From assembly GCF_040438885.1 (NCBI RefSeq), contig NZ_CP159218.1, positions 4,402,001 through 4,466,000 of the forward strand: DNA of 64,000 nucleotides. Direction: 5' to 3'. A program made the translations under genes and the position numbers. This stretch comes from Nakamurella sp. A5-74. Lineage in GTDB: Bacteria > Actinomycetota > Actinomycetes > Mycobacteriales > Nakamurellaceae. The notes below the pieces were generated by a model. The model was not told the origin of the DNA, did no database searches, and saw nothing but the letters and a program-made list of their open reading frames with translations. Of this stretch, positions 26,211-35,024 are shown in pieces; position 1 is the first letter of the stretch; the number at the start of each line of letters is the position of its first letter.

Positions 26211-26852
26211 TCAGCCCACCGGGTGGTGCTCGATGATCACCTCGGACCCGATGGGTGCGAATCCAGAGGCCAGGAACGCACGCAGCGACCGTGCGTTGCC
26301 GGGTGCGACCGCGGCGAACACGGGCTGCTGATCGGGGATCAGCCGCAGCGCCTCGTCGATCAGCCGCCGGCCCGTTCCCGGGGGCTGATCGCCGAACAGC
26401 TCGATCGAGATCTCCCGTCGACCGCCCAGACCGGTTCCGACGGTGACCAGTCCGTGGTCGTCGGCACCTTCCGGTGCGCCGTGCACCGTGACGTCGTCCC
26501 TGATGGCGCGCGCGTAGACGACCCGCGGGTGGTCGTCGAGATCCGTCCGCACCACGAGCTCAGCGGATCCCCCACCCCGGCCTCGGCCGCCGAGGGTCGC
26601 GTCGGCGACGCCGATCCGTGCCGGGTAGCGGGCCAGGGTCGCCAGCACGCCGGGATGCAGCGCCGCGCCGTAGGCGTCGGGTCGCACGTCCTTGAGCACC
26701 TCGGGGGTGTCGGTGGCGATGATCGTGTGGGCGGTGAACGACACCACCGCCGAGAGACCCGCCCGCCACGACGGGATCACCGAGACGGTGCCGTCGGCAG
26801 GTGGGAACCGGCCGTCCGCGGCGTCGAGGAACAACTCCAGCAGGGTGCTCAC
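26211..26852 (-). CDS. GNAT-like N-acetyltransferase (putative)
   Basis: The 213-residue protein has a variable N-terminal half (VSTLLELFLDAADGRFPPAD...) and a C-terminal half resembling an acetyltransferase fold: GLVTVGTGLGGRREISIELF, GDQPPGTGRRLIDEALRLIP (the acetyl-CoA loop region) and AVAPGNARSLRAFLASGFAP, then GSEVII. The final block is the typical GNAT alpha4-beta6 arrangement. The GTG at 26852 is chosen because upstream sequence shows no conservation. It lies just downstream of selO on the same strand (69-bp gap), so co-transcription is possible. The substrate is unknown. Confidence 0.65.
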   Translation of the reverse strand: MSTLLELFLDAADGRFPPADGTVSVIPSWRAGLSAVVSFTAHTIIATDTPEVLKDVRPDAYGAALHPGVLATLARYPARIGVADATLGGRGRGGGSAELVVRTDLDDHPRVVYARAIRDDVTVHGAPEGADDHGLVTVGTGLGGRREISIELFGDQPPGTGRRLIDEALRLIPDQQPVFAAVAPGNARSLRAFLASGFAPIGSEVIIEHHPVG

Positions 26853-26921
26853 GCAGGTCAGCCTCTCAGACCGGACAACCCCACTCCAGGTCGCCTGGCT
26901 GACCACCCTCCGCGGGCCACC

Positions 26922-28415
26922 TCAAGTGCCGCAGAAGGTCTGGAAATCCGCCGCGAAGTCGGCGTCCGCCGGGAGGGCGTAGCGGTCGAGACCCGGACGC
27001 TCGACGAACGGGTCCCGGAGCACGTCGACCAGGGTGGTGAACGGTGCGAGATCCCCGGCGGTGGCGGCGTCGAGGGCTTCCTGGACGAGATGGTTGCGGG
27101 GGATGTACACCGGGTTGACCGCCGCCATCGCGGCCGCATCGATGCTGTCCGCGCCGACCCGTCGCCACTGCCCGAGCCAGGTCTGCAGCTCCACCTCCGG
27201 GGCGCCGAGGCCACTGAGCATCGCGTCATCCCCGGACGCCGCGGCGGTCAGGGCTCGAAAGAAGCCGGTGAAGTCCACCCTCCCCTGCTTGAGCAGTGTC
27301 AGCAGCTGCTCGATGAGGGGATCCGTCTCGTCAGCCGTAACCGCCTGCGGCAGGCCGAGTTTCGCCAGGTAGCGCGCTCTGCGCGCGGCGCGATACAGGG
27401 CGCCGAACGAGGTGAGCGCACCGGTCGCCCAGGCGACCGCGGTGTCCAGGTCGTCAGAGACCTCCGGGTCGTCACCCAGGAGCGGCAACATGGCCTCCCC
27501 CAGACGCGCGAGATCCCATTCGGCGATCGCCGGCTGGCGGCCGTAGGCGTAGCGACCCAGCTCATCGATCGAGGAGAACCAGGTGGTCGGATCGTAGGCA
27601 TCCAGGAACGCGCACGGCCCGTAGTCGATCGTCTCGCCGGACAGTGTCATGTTGTCCGTGTTCATCACGCCGTGGATGAAGCCCACCGCCATCCATTGCG
27701 CGATCAGCTGGGCCTGGGCGGCAACAACGGCCTCGAACAGGGCACGGTAGGGGTGGGCAGCATCGGCGGCGGTCGGGTGGTGCCGGGCGATCGCATGGTC
27801 CGCGACCCGGCGCAGCAGCGCGACATCGCCGGTGGCGCGGGCGTATTCGACGCTACCGACGCGCAGATGGCCGGCCGCGACCCGCACCAGGATCGCACCC
27901 GGCAGTGCCCGTTCTCGCCGGACGACGGCCCCGGTGGCGACGACGGCGAGCGCCCGGGTGGTCGGAATGCCCAACGCCGCCATCGATTCGCTGAGCACGT
28001 ACTCGCGCAACATCGGGCCGACGGCGGCGTAGCCGTCACCACCGCGGGCGAACGGGGTGCGGCCGGATCCCTTCAGGTGCAGGTCGAATCGCGCCCCGGA
28101 CGGTGCCGTGAGGTCGCCCAGCAGCAACGCCCGGCCGTCACCCATGCGCGGGTTCCAGGAGCCGAACTGGTGCCCCGCATACAGCTGGGCGACCGGGCGC
28201 GCACCCGGTGGCGGCCTGGTTCCGGTGAGCACGCCGAGCCCTTCCGGGCTACGCAGCTCGGCAGGGTCCAAGCCGAGCTGACGCGCGAGGGACTCGTTGA
28301 GCACCAGCAGTTCTGGCGCGGGCAGTTCCGCTGCCTGCCAGTCCAGGGTCAGCTCCGGCAGCTCATCGGCGAAGGTGTGCGCGAGCTGCACCGTCGAGGT
28401 CGGGGTGCTGGTCAT
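26922..28415 (-). CDS. selO: Protein adenylyltransferase SelO (YdiU family)
   Basis: The 497-residue pseudokinase-fold enzyme transfers AMP from ATP to Ser/Thr/Tyr of target proteins, a redox-linked activity described for SelO/YdiU. Seen here: [20 protein letters not shown] then [26 protein letters not shown] (ATP-binding Lys), GVMNTDNM (catalytic-loop region) and [12 protein letters not shown] (metal-binding DYG). The C-terminus ends ADFQTFCGT. The Cys is third from the end, the position occupied by selenocysteine in animal SelO, so the redox residue is kept as cysteine. ATG at 28415. Confidence 0.93.
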   Translation of the reverse strand: MTSTPTSTVQLAHTFADELPELTLDWQAAELPAPELLVLNESLARQLGLDPAELRSPEGLGVLTGTRPPPGARPVAQLYAGHQFGSWNPRMGDGRALLLGDLTAPSGARFDLHLKGSGRTPFARGGDGYAAVGPMLREYVLSESMAALGIPTTRALAVVATGAVVRRERALPGAILVRVAAGHLRVGSVEYARATGDVALLRRVADHAIARHHPTAADAAHPYRALFEAVVAAQAQLIAQWMAVGFIHGVMNTDNMTLSGETIDYGPCAFLDAYDPTTWFSSIDELGRYAYGRQPAIAEWDLARLGEAMLPLLGDDPEVSDDLDTAVAWATGALTSFGALYRAARRARYLAKLGLPQAVTADETDPLIEQLLTLLKQGRVDFTGFFRALTAAASGDDAMLSGLGAPEVELQTWLGQWRRVGADSIDAAAMAAVNPVYIPRNHLVQEALDAATAGDLAPFTTLVDVLRDPFVERPGLDRYALPADADFAADFQTFCGT

Positions 28416-28439
28416 CCCTCGAGGCTACGTTCTCCGGCC

Positions 28440-28525
28440 GGCACGGCTCTCCCACAAGCACGGTTCTCGACAGGCACGGTTCTTCGACAGGCACGGTTCT
28501 CGACAGGCAAGGTTCTCGGCCAGTG
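28440..28525. repeat. Short tandem repeat upstream of selO
   Basis: About four to five imperfect copies of a 15-16-bp unit, GGCACGGTTCTCGACA, run through this stretch just upstream of the selO start codon. The arrangement could influence the selO promoter region. The copies differ by one or two bases. Confidence 0.7.
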
Positions 28526-28959
28526 CCCTCGTCGACGTGATGTGGAAGCGCACCGCGTATGTCGCATCCCCGACGTGACGCAGCGCCCCGGCGACGATCC
28601 GCTCCTCCAGGACGAGATCGCCGTCGTGCGCAGCTGGGCGGCGGCGACCCGGCGGTCGATGAAGGCGATGACACACCCGGTCGGCGCCGGAGGTCTTGTC
28701 GATGCGATCGCGGTCCGGTCCACAACCGTGGCAGCGCGGCACCTCTCGCCGGACCAGCGATCACACTGGGAGCGGGCGCAGTCGTCCTGCGTAGCGCGGA
28801 CGGGACTGCCGACCTGCGGTCCCACTTCACCCGACCATTCGGATCGAGCGGCTCCGGGACGTGATGGCGTGGAGGAGTTCGCGGCGGTCCGACCCCGGAA
28901 CCCGTGACACGACACCGTCCTCGGACGTACGCTGCGGCCTCCGGTGGGAAAGGGACGAA
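28526..28959. other. Gap without a convincing gene
   Basis: Roughly 430 bases between the tandem repeat upstream of selO and the RidA-family gene. Several open frames cross it on both strands. One minus-strand stretch (VLEERIVAGALRHVGDATYA, about 28565-28625) looks protein-like but has no start, is short and switches frame, so it may be a decayed gene. The end, AAAGGGACGAA, is the ribosome site of the RidA gene. Confidence 0.4.
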
Positions 28960-29346
28960 ATGACGCGACAGGCAGTGACGAGTGGCCGGGCCCCTGCCGC
29001 GCTCGGACCGTACAGCCAGGCAATCGTCGCCGGCGGCTTCATCTTCTGCTCGGGCATGGCCGGGATCAACCCCGCCACCGGTGCTGTCCCGGAGGGCATC
29101 GAGGCGCAGACGGAGCAGGCGCTCATCAACCTTGCCGCCGTGCTGGCCGCGGCCGGCGCTTCCATGGACGACGTCGTCAAGACGACGATCTTCTACGCGG
29201 ACGTGGAGGACTTCGGGCGGCTCAACGATGTCTATGCCCGGCACATGCCTGATCCGCCACCGGCTCGATCGGCTCCCGCACATGTGCGCCTGCCCCGGGG
29301 GCTGCTCGTCTCCATCGAGGCCATTGCGGTTGCCCCGGCTGACTGA
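28960..29346 (+). CDS. RidA-family (YjgF/YER057c/UK114) protein
   Basis: The 128-residue protein has the Rid-family pattern PAALGPYSQAIVAGGFIFCS, GMAGINPATGAVPEGIEAQT, EQALINLAAVLAAAGASMDD and VVKTTIFYADVEDF. True RidA enzymes hydrolyse reactive enamines/imines and carry an Arg at the active site (R105 in E. coli). Here the C-terminal region reads RSAPAHVRLPRGLLVSIEAI with VRLPRG in place of the usual R-x-A-V-x-V-x-x-LP. An Arg is present near the expected place, so activity is possible. ATG at 28960 has AAAGGGA as ribosome site. Confidence 0.85.
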   Translation: MTRQAVTSGRAPAALGPYSQAIVAGGFIFCSGMAGINPATGAVPEGIEAQTEQALINLAAVLAAAGASMDDVVKTTIFYADVEDFGRLNDVYARHMPDPPPARSAPAHVRLPRGLLVSIEAIAVAPAD

Positions 29347-29419
29347 ACGCCGTCCGCCCGCGCGGTGATGAGGAACCGGGGACGACACCCGGACGCATGG
29401 GGCGCGAGACGGCTCGAGG

Positions 29420-29602
29420 TCAGGGCACACCGAAGACCAGTGCCAGTTGGGCGTCGAGCGCTGCCTGTGCGTCCACCGACGCCAGGCCACTGCTCACCAG
29501 TTGAACTCCCAGACCCTCCGCCGCCCCCAGCAAAGCGGTCGCGGCGATGAGCGGATCGATGCCGCCGACGGCGCCGCCCACCCCCTGCGCCTGCCGGGCG
29601 GC
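29420..29602 (-). pseudogene. TetR-family regulator, C-terminal fragment
   Basis: The last 50 or so residues of the frame read GGIDPLIAATALLGAAEGLG, VQLVSSGLASVDAQAALDAQ, LALVFGVP. This is typical of the C-terminal ligand-domain end of TetR regulators (the DPxxAAxxLLAxxEGLxxQ pattern). No HTH is present upstream: beyond about 29602 the frame passes into sequence antisense to nothing recognisable and then the neighbouring oxidoreductase. The 5' part has been lost. The remaining ~100 bp to the next gene at 29701 show nothing else. Confidence 0.6.
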
Positions 29603-29700
29603 ACCTGAGCGAATCGGCAGAAATGCGTGTTCCCAGCACCGATTCGGCGTTTTCACGCCGAACGGATTCACGCCCCGGCCCCGGGTGGCCCCCGGACCGG

Positions 29701-31311
29701 TCAGCGGGGCAGGATCCGACCCCACGCAGTCCGGGTCAGGCGCTTGCGTACCTGCCCCCACGGTCCCGCGTCCCGGATCGCCGACAGCGCCGCGTTCCAG
29801 CCGCTGGCGCCGTGTACGCCGCCTCCGGGATGCGCTGCGGCGGATGCCAGATAGAGCCCGGCGATCGGCGTTTCGGCCCGTCCGAGGCCGACCGTCGGCC
29901 GGAAGAACAGCTGCTGGTGCAGATACGCTGTGCCACCGTTCACGCTGCCGCCCAACAGATTCGCATCGGCCGACTCGAGATCGGCGGGACTCTGCACCAG
30001 ACGGCCGAGCACGGAACCGCCGAATCCCGGTGCCAGCTCCTCCAGTTGCTCCTCGACCCGCGCCACCTGGCGCGCGACCACCGCCGGATCGTCGGCGACC
30101 GCGGACGGCAGGTGGGTGTATGCCCACGCCGATTCGGTCCCGGCCGGCGAGCGCGAGGAGTCCGCGGTGGTCATCTGGCCGAACAGCACGAACGGATTCC
30201 GGGGAGCGCGGCCGACGGTGAGATCCGCGCCGTAGTCGACGAACCCGTCGACGTCCACCCCGAAGTGCACGGTCCCCGCGCCGCGGGCCCCGCGCGCCGA
30301 CCAGGGAACCGGCCGGTCGAGCGCCCAGTTCAGCTTCAGCGTCGGGGTGTCCGGCCGGAACTGTCGCAGGTCGGCCAGCAGTCGCGGCGGCACAACGGCC
30401 CTGTCCAGCAGCGAACGGTACAGCGATGGCGCACTGACGTCGGCCAGCACTGCCCTCGCACCGATCGTCGACCCGCCTGCCGTGCGAACACCGATCGCGC
30501 GGCCCCCTGTCACCAGGATGTCGGTGACCCGCGTCCCAGTACGCACCTGTCCCCCGAGGGACTCGAACCGCCGACGGAGCGCCTGGGCCAGTTGCCCGGC
30601 CCCGCCGACCGGCACCGGGAACCCGACGTCCTGCGCCAGCATGCTGAGCAGCCAGCCGAAGATGCCGCTGCCGGCTGCTTCAGCGGGTACGTCCGAGTGC
30701 AAGGCGTTGCCCGTCAACAACAACGGCCCACCGTCGCCGGTGAACCGTTCCTGCGCGAAGTGCCTGATCGGCATCACCGCCAGGCGCGCCAGGTCGAGGG
30801 TGCCCCTGACCCGCGCACGCTGCAGCACCCTGGTGGCCGCCCGGATCGGTGGGAACGGGGTGAACAGTGCATCCAGCAGCGGGTCACGCAGGTCAGCCCA
30901 CTGTGCGACCAGTTCGGTCCACGCGGCTCCGTCGCCGGCGGCGAAGGAATCCAGTCCCGCAGCGGTGTCGTCGGCGGAGTGCTCCAGCACCGCCACCCGG
31001 CCGTCCGCCAATGGATGCGCGAGCACTACCGGTGCCTGGCTCCACTGCAGTCCGTGGTCCTGCAGATCGAGCCCGCGGATCACCGGCGATGCGGCAGCCA
31101 GCGGGTAGAACGCACTGAACAGGTCCGTGGTGAATCCCGGTGCCGTGACGTCATCAGCACTCCGCACGGCACCGCCGACGGTGTCCTCGGTCTCGACCAG
31201 GATCACCGACCAGCCGGCATCGACGAGTGCGTTCGCCGCCACCAGACCGTTCGGTCCGCTGCCGATCACCACTGCGTCGACCCGCTCCGTCGGCCCGCCC
31301 CGCCGACTCAT
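29701..31311 (-). CDS. NAD(P)/FAD-dependent oxidoreductase, phytoene desaturase-like
   Basis: The 536-residue protein has the dinucleotide site VDAVVIGSGPNGLVAANALV with DAGWSVILVE (acidic end of the Rossmann motif). FGWLLSMLAQDVGFPVPVGG, the central VGGAGQLAQALRRRFESLGG and a C-terminal GLYLASAAAHPGGGVHGASG, which is the CrtI-type FAD-binding end, follow. This matches the CrtI/COG1233 group (carotenoid desaturases and uncharacterised relatives such as PYROXD2). No other carotenoid genes are nearby, so the substrate is unknown. Its ATG overlaps the stop of the upstream SDR gene (ATGA), so the two are coupled. Confidence 0.88.
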   Translation of the reverse strand: MSRRGGPTERVDAVVIGSGPNGLVAANALVDAGWSVILVETEDTVGGAVRSADDVTAPGFTTDLFSAFYPLAAASPVIRGLDLQDHGLQWSQAPVVLAHPLADGRVAVLEHSADDTAAGLDSFAAGDGAAWTELVAQWADLRDPLLDALFTPFPPIRAATRVLQRARVRGTLDLARLAVMPIRHFAQERFTGDGGPLLLTGNALHSDVPAEAAGSGIFGWLLSMLAQDVGFPVPVGGAGQLAQALRRRFESLGGQVRTGTRVTDILVTGGRAIGVRTAGGSTIGARAVLADVSAPSLYRSLLDRAVVPPRLLADLRQFRPDTPTLKLNWALDRPVPWSARGARGAGTVHFGVDVDGFVDYGADLTVGRAPRNPFVLFGQMTTADSSRSPAGTESAWAYTHLPSAVADDPAVVARQVARVEEQLEELAPGFGGSVLGRLVQSPADLESADANLLGGSVNGGTAYLHQQLFFRPTVGLGRAETPIAGLYLASAAAHPGGGVHGASGWNAALSAIRDAGPWGQVRKRLTRTAWGRILPR

Positions 31312-32252
31312 GACGGCGGCTCCTGCTCGCGCCGCAGACCCGCCCGGTTCCACACACCGTGGGTGGTGTCGCTGCCGGGGAGCGCTTCGAAGACGTTGCC
31401 GGAGTGCGGTGCCATCGAGCGACGGGACAGCGCAGCCACCTTCACCAGCGGGGTCACCGCCAGGTCGAAGACAGCGGGCAGGAACCGGAAACCGGTCACG
31501 ATCGCGCCGTTGGCGATCCCGACCGAGCGGTCCCGACGCGGGTGGTCCATCAGCCTCACCACTGCGCGCGCCACCTTCTCCGGCGGATCGACCGGCGGCG
31601 GGGGGCGGCCTTCGCGTCCGGCGCGGTTGGCGGCATGGAGGTACGCAGGGGTGTCGACACCGCCGGGACTGACCAGACTCACGTCGATGTCCTTCGCGTC
31701 TCTCGTCTCGATCTGCAGTGTCCGCGCCAGTGCCTGGACCCCCCACTTCCCCACGACGTACGGGCTCATGAAGGGCACCGCAATCTTGCCGAGCAGGGAT
31801 CCGAACAGCACGAGGTGCCCACGGCCCGCAGTGCGGAACACCGCGAGCGTCGCCCGGGCGACAGTGGCGCTGCCCAGCAGGTTTGTCACGACAGCCCGCT
31901 CGAACTCGGCAGCGGGCACGTCCTCGAACTTCCCGTACCCGATGACAGCGGCCGTGTGCACCACCGCGTCGACGTGCCCGTGCCGGGCGATCGCGTCGTC
32001 GAGGAGAGCCTGCACGGTCGGCGGATCGGTGACGTCCATCTCGAACACCGAGAACTCACCGAGAGGTGCAGCAGACCGGCACTCCGCAGCCGCGGACTCG
32101 AGCGACTGCCGGGACCGTGCGGCGAGGACGACGGACCACCCTTCCGCGGCGAGAGCGATGGCGGTCGCGCGACCGATGCCACTGGAGGCACCGATCACCA
32201 CGGCAGTCCGTGTCGCGGAACCCGCGGACGAGCCGCGCCCGTCGGGGCTCAC
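31308..32252 (-). CDS. SDR-family oxidoreductase
   Basis: The 314-residue classical SDR has cofactor loop GASSGIGRATAIALAAEGWS, VVHTAA in place of NNAG, catalytic Ser in LVLFGSLLGK and the pair SPYVVGKWG, giving YxxxK. A C-terminal extension of about 70 residues follows, ending EPPS. SDRs with this extension are often membrane-associated. GTG at 32252 has CAGGGA six bases upstream; the frame is open farther but without family match. It overlaps the downstream FAD oxidoreductase start by 4 bp, suggesting the two act on a shared substrate. Confidence 0.85.
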   Translation of the reverse strand: MSPDGRGSSAGSATRTAVVIGASSGIGRATAIALAAEGWSVVLAARSRQSLESAAAECRSAAPLGEFSVFEMDVTDPPTVQALLDDAIARHGHVDAVVHTAAVIGYGKFEDVPAAEFERAVVTNLLGSATVARATLAVFRTAGRGHLVLFGSLLGKIAVPFMSPYVVGKWGVQALARTLQIETRDAKDIDVSLVSPGGVDTPAYLHAANRAGREGRPPPPVDPPEKVARAVVRLMDHPRRDRSVGIANGAIVTGFRFLPAVFDLAVTPLVKVAALSRRSMAPHSGNVFEALPGSDTTHGVWNRAGLRREQEPPS

Positions 32253-32393
32253 CGGGCGATCCCTGGTGCGGACCAGCGGGCGTCGGTCGCAGATGACGTC
32301 ATCCCTCGACGGTGCCCCAGCGGTCCCGGCCTCAACCCCTCCCCGCAGCGCCACGAATCGTTTGGCGCGCGATCGAACGGGCAACAGACTCCC

Positions 32394-32900
32394 ATGGCAA
32401 CAACGCATCGGGACATGCCCTGTGGATCCGGCGCGGTCAGCGAAGTGCTGGCCGACGGCTGGCTGTTCGGCCTCTGGGTCGTCGGGTCGTCCCGCATCCG
32501 GGACGTCGACGCCGGCTGGCCCGCCGAGGGAGCGAAGATCCACCACTCCTTCGGTGTCTGGCCGCTGCTCATCGACGACGTCACGGAATGTCTTGGCTGG
32601 CAACCGGATCAGCGCATCGAGCTGTTGGCCCGCGGCTGGCCGGCCGGCGAGGCGTCGGTCGTGCTCACCATCGAGGACCGGGCAGCTGGTTGCCGGGTGA
32701 CCATCGTCGAGGACGCCGTCAAGGGCCCCGGCACGTTGGTCCCGCGTCCGCTGCGGTCGGCGATGCTGCACTGGCGCAACGTCGAATCGCTACGACGCCT
32801 CGAGTATCTCGCCGTCGGTCAGGCCGCCCGACCCACGGTGCACCACCGGTCTTCCCATTCCCTCGACGAGGGTCCAGCAGAGCGCGAGGAGAAGTCATGA
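32394..32900 (+). CDS. SRPBCC-fold family protein
   Basis: The 168-residue protein looks like a START/SRPBCC hydrophobic-ligand fold: EVLADGWLFGLWVVGSSRIR, HHSFGVWPLLIDDVTECLGW, VVLTIEDRAAGCRVTIVEDA and a C-terminal helix LRSAMLHWRNVESLRRLEYL. The opening part of this family (VLADGWxxxxWVVGxxHIR) is common in polyketide-cyclase-like proteins. Enzymatic role unknown. Its stop overlaps the alcohol dehydrogenase start (ATGA); the divergent SDR/FAD operon starts 141 bp away, and all four may form one redox locus. Confidence 0.75.
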   Translation: MATTHRDMPCGSGAVSEVLADGWLFGLWVVGSSRIRDVDAGWPAEGAKIHHSFGVWPLLIDDVTECLGWQPDQRIELLARGWPAGEASVVLTIEDRAAGCRVTIVEDAVKGPGTLVPRPLRSAMLHWRNVESLRRLEYLAVGQAARPTVHHRSSHSLDEGPAEREEKS

Positions 32901-34081
32901 GGGCACTGACCTGGCACGGCAAACGGGACGTACGTGTCGAGGACGTCCCGGATCCGCGGATCGAGAAGCCCAACGACGTGATCATCAAGGTGACGTCGAC
33001 CGCGATCTGCGGCTCCGATCTGCATCTGTACGAGGTGTTGGCGCCCTACCTGGCCCCCGGAGACATCCTCGGACACGAGCCGATGGGCATCGTGGAGGAG
33101 GTCGGCTCGGACATCACCCACCTGGCCAAGGGCGACCGGGTCGTCATCCCGTTCAACATCTCCTGCGGTCACTGCACGATGTGCGGTGAGGGACTGCAGT
33201 CGCAGTGCGAGACGACCCAGGTCCGCGACCAGGGGAAGGGCGCCTCGCTGTTCGGCTACACCTCGCTGTACGGCTCGGTCCCCGGCGGTCAGGCCGAGTA
33301 CCTGCGGGTGCCCGAGGCGCAGTACGGACCGATCAAGATCTCGCCGGAGGGCCCGGACGACAAGTACCTGTTCCTGTCGGACATCCTGCCCACCGCATGG
33401 CAGGCCGTGCAGTACGCGGCCACCCCGGAGAGCGGCACCCTTGCGGTGCTCGGACTCGGTCCCGTCGGCCAGTTCGCCGCCCGGATCGGCCGGCACCTGG
33501 GCCATCGGGTGATCGGGGTCGATCCGGTGCCGGAGCGTCGCGCGCTCGCCGAGCGCCACGGGATCGAGGTCTTCGACACCGCGGAGGACGTCGCCGGCAC
33601 GCTGCGCGAGGCGACCGGTGGGTATGGACCGCATGCCGTCATCGACGCCGTCGGCATGGAAGCCCACGGCGGCGCCGGCGCAACGGTCGGCAAGATCGCC
33701 CAGGCAGCCGTCGGTCTGCTCCCGGACACGCTGGCGCAGAAACTGATCGAGAAGGTCGGCGTCGATCGCCTCACTGCGCTGCACACCGCGATCGGAGCCG
33801 TCCGGCGCGGTGGCACCGTCTCCGTCAGTGGCGTGTACGGCGGCACCGCCGACCCGATGCCGATGATGGACATGTTCGACAAGCAGCTGCAGCTGCGAAT
33901 GGGGCAGTGCAACGTCAAGCGCTGGATCGACGACCTGCTGCCGCTCGTCAATGACCCATCGGACCCTCTCGGCACACTCGACCTGACGACCCACAGCGTC
34001 CCGCTCACCGAGGCGCCACAGGCCTACGAGACGTTCCAGAAGAAGTCCGACGGCTGCATCAAGGTCGTCCTCAAGCCCTGA
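32897..34081 (+). CDS. Zinc-dependent alcohol dehydrogenase
   Basis: A 394-residue medium-chain dehydrogenase. Catalytic zinc ligands: Cys in STAICGSDLHLYE, His in GDILGHEPMGIVEEVG, with the four-Cys structural zinc lobe read as SCGHCTMCGEGLQSQCE. The Rossmann motif LGLGPVGQFAARIGRHLGHR is near residue 190. It belongs to the glutathione-independent formaldehyde dehydrogenase-like group (long insertion PGGQAEYLRVPEAQYGPIKI and a late HTAIGAVRRGGTVSVSGVYG). The physiological substrate is unknown. Coupled to the SRPBCC gene by a 4-bp overlap; a terminator-like hairpin follows 10 bases after the stop. Confidence 0.9.
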   Translation: MRALTWHGKRDVRVEDVPDPRIEKPNDVIIKVTSTAICGSDLHLYEVLAPYLAPGDILGHEPMGIVEEVGSDITHLAKGDRVVIPFNISCGHCTMCGEGLQSQCETTQVRDQGKGASLFGYTSLYGSVPGGQAEYLRVPEAQYGPIKISPEGPDDKYLFLSDILPTAWQAVQYAATPESGTLAVLGLGPVGQFAARIGRHLGHRVIGVDPVPERRALAERHGIEVFDTAEDVAGTLREATGGYGPHAVIDAVGMEAHGGAGATVGKIAQAAVGLLPDTLAQKLIEKVGVDRLTALHTAIGAVRRGGTVSVSGVYGGTADPMPMMDMFDKQLQLRMGQCNVKRWIDDLLPLVNDPSDPLGTLDLTTHSVPLTEAPQAYETFQKKSDGCIKVVLKP

Positions 34082-34090
34082 CGCGGGATG

Positions 34091-34119
34091 GTCGGGTGAG
34101 CTGCTCGGGCTCGCCCGAC
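34091..34119 (+). terminator. GC-rich hairpin after the alcohol dehydrogenase gene
   Basis: GTCGGGTGAGC (34091-34101) pairs with GCTCGCCCGAC (34109-34119) with one G-T/C mismatch position and a seven-base loop, starting ten bases after the stop codon. No T-tract follows, which is normal for high-GC actinobacterial terminators. Confidence 0.5.
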
Positions 34120-34230
34120 CGCGGTGGGGTGGTGGGAACAAGATCCGCCGATGGTGCAAGAAGCGCGCGGCCCGTTCGTGGGGTAGGTGATCGCCCCGGA
34201 GGACCGGGGCCGACACCGACGGAGACCTCC

Positions 34231-34947
34231 ATGACAACCACCACCCGCAACCACCGGATCCCCACCCGCGCCGGGACCGTCTCGACCGCCGCCGCACTGA
34301 CCGCCGACCGCGTCACCAAGTCGTTGCTCGGGTACGGCGTCATCGCCGGCCCGGTCTACCTCCTCACCTCACTCCTCCAGGCCGCCACCCGCGACGGGTT
34401 CGACGTCCGGCGGCACGCCTGGAGCCAACTGTCCCTCGGCGACCGGGGCTGGATTCAGACCACCAACTTCGTGCTCAGCGGCCTCATGGTCATCGCTTTC
34501 GCAGCGGGCCTGCGGCGTGCGCTGTCCGGCGGCGCCGCCGTCACCTGGGCCCCCCGGCTGATCGCAGTGTTCGGTCTGAGCCTGGTCACGGCCGGGGTCT
34601 TCCGGGTCGACCCGGCAGCCGGCTTCCCGGTCGGCACACCACAGACCGGTGTGATGAGCACCAGTGCTCTGGTGCACTTCGCGGCTGGTGGTGTGGGTTT
34701 CACCGCCCTGGCCGTCGCCCTGCTCGTGTTGGCCGGCCGGCTGTCCGGCGAGGGCTTCGAGGGACTCGCCCTCGCCTGCCGCATCGTTGCTCCGCTGTTC
34801 CTGCTGACGTTCGTCGGGATGGCCTCGGGTCTGCTCGGCGCCGCCGGCATCCCCGCCTTCACCCTCGGTGTGGTCGGCGTGCTGATCCTGCTCAGTGCGC
34901 TGGCCGTGCATCGATACCGGCAGATGCCGGACACCGCGGGACGCTGA
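34231..34947 (+). CDS. DUF998 family membrane protein
   Basis: The 238-residue protein has about six hydrophobic segments and family blocks KSLLGYGVIAGPVYLLTSLL, RDGFDVRRHAWSQLSLGDRG, WIQTTNFVLSGLMVIAFAAG and VFRVDPAAGFPVGTPQTGVM. These are typical of DUF998 proteins, which are of unknown function. ATG at 34231 follows GGAGACCTCC. It sits 77 bp upstream of the DGPF gene on the same strand and may be part of the DGPF-ECF42 transcription unit. Confidence 0.8.
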   Translation: MTTTTRNHRIPTRAGTVSTAAALTADRVTKSLLGYGVIAGPVYLLTSLLQAATRDGFDVRRHAWSQLSLGDRGWIQTTNFVLSGLMVIAFAAGLRRALSGGAAVTWAPRLIAVFGLSLVTAGVFRVDPAAGFPVGTPQTGVMSTSALVHFAAGGVGFTALAVALLVLAGRLSGEGFEGLALACRIVAPLFLLTFVGMASGLLGAAGIPAFTLGVVGVLILLSALAVHRYRQMPDTAGR

Positions 34948-35024
34948 GCGGGCCCCGCACTGCTGGACCCACCGCACGCGATTCACGACGATCACCCGAG
35001 CACCATCCATCGGAAGGAAAACCC

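Noticed and set aside
26223-28907. 894-residue + frame opposite selO and neighbours
   Set aside because: Antisense shadow of three real minus-strand genes; composition is His/Arg/Gly-rich without domains. The same applies to long frames at 29623-32700 (+) and 18274-19881 (-).
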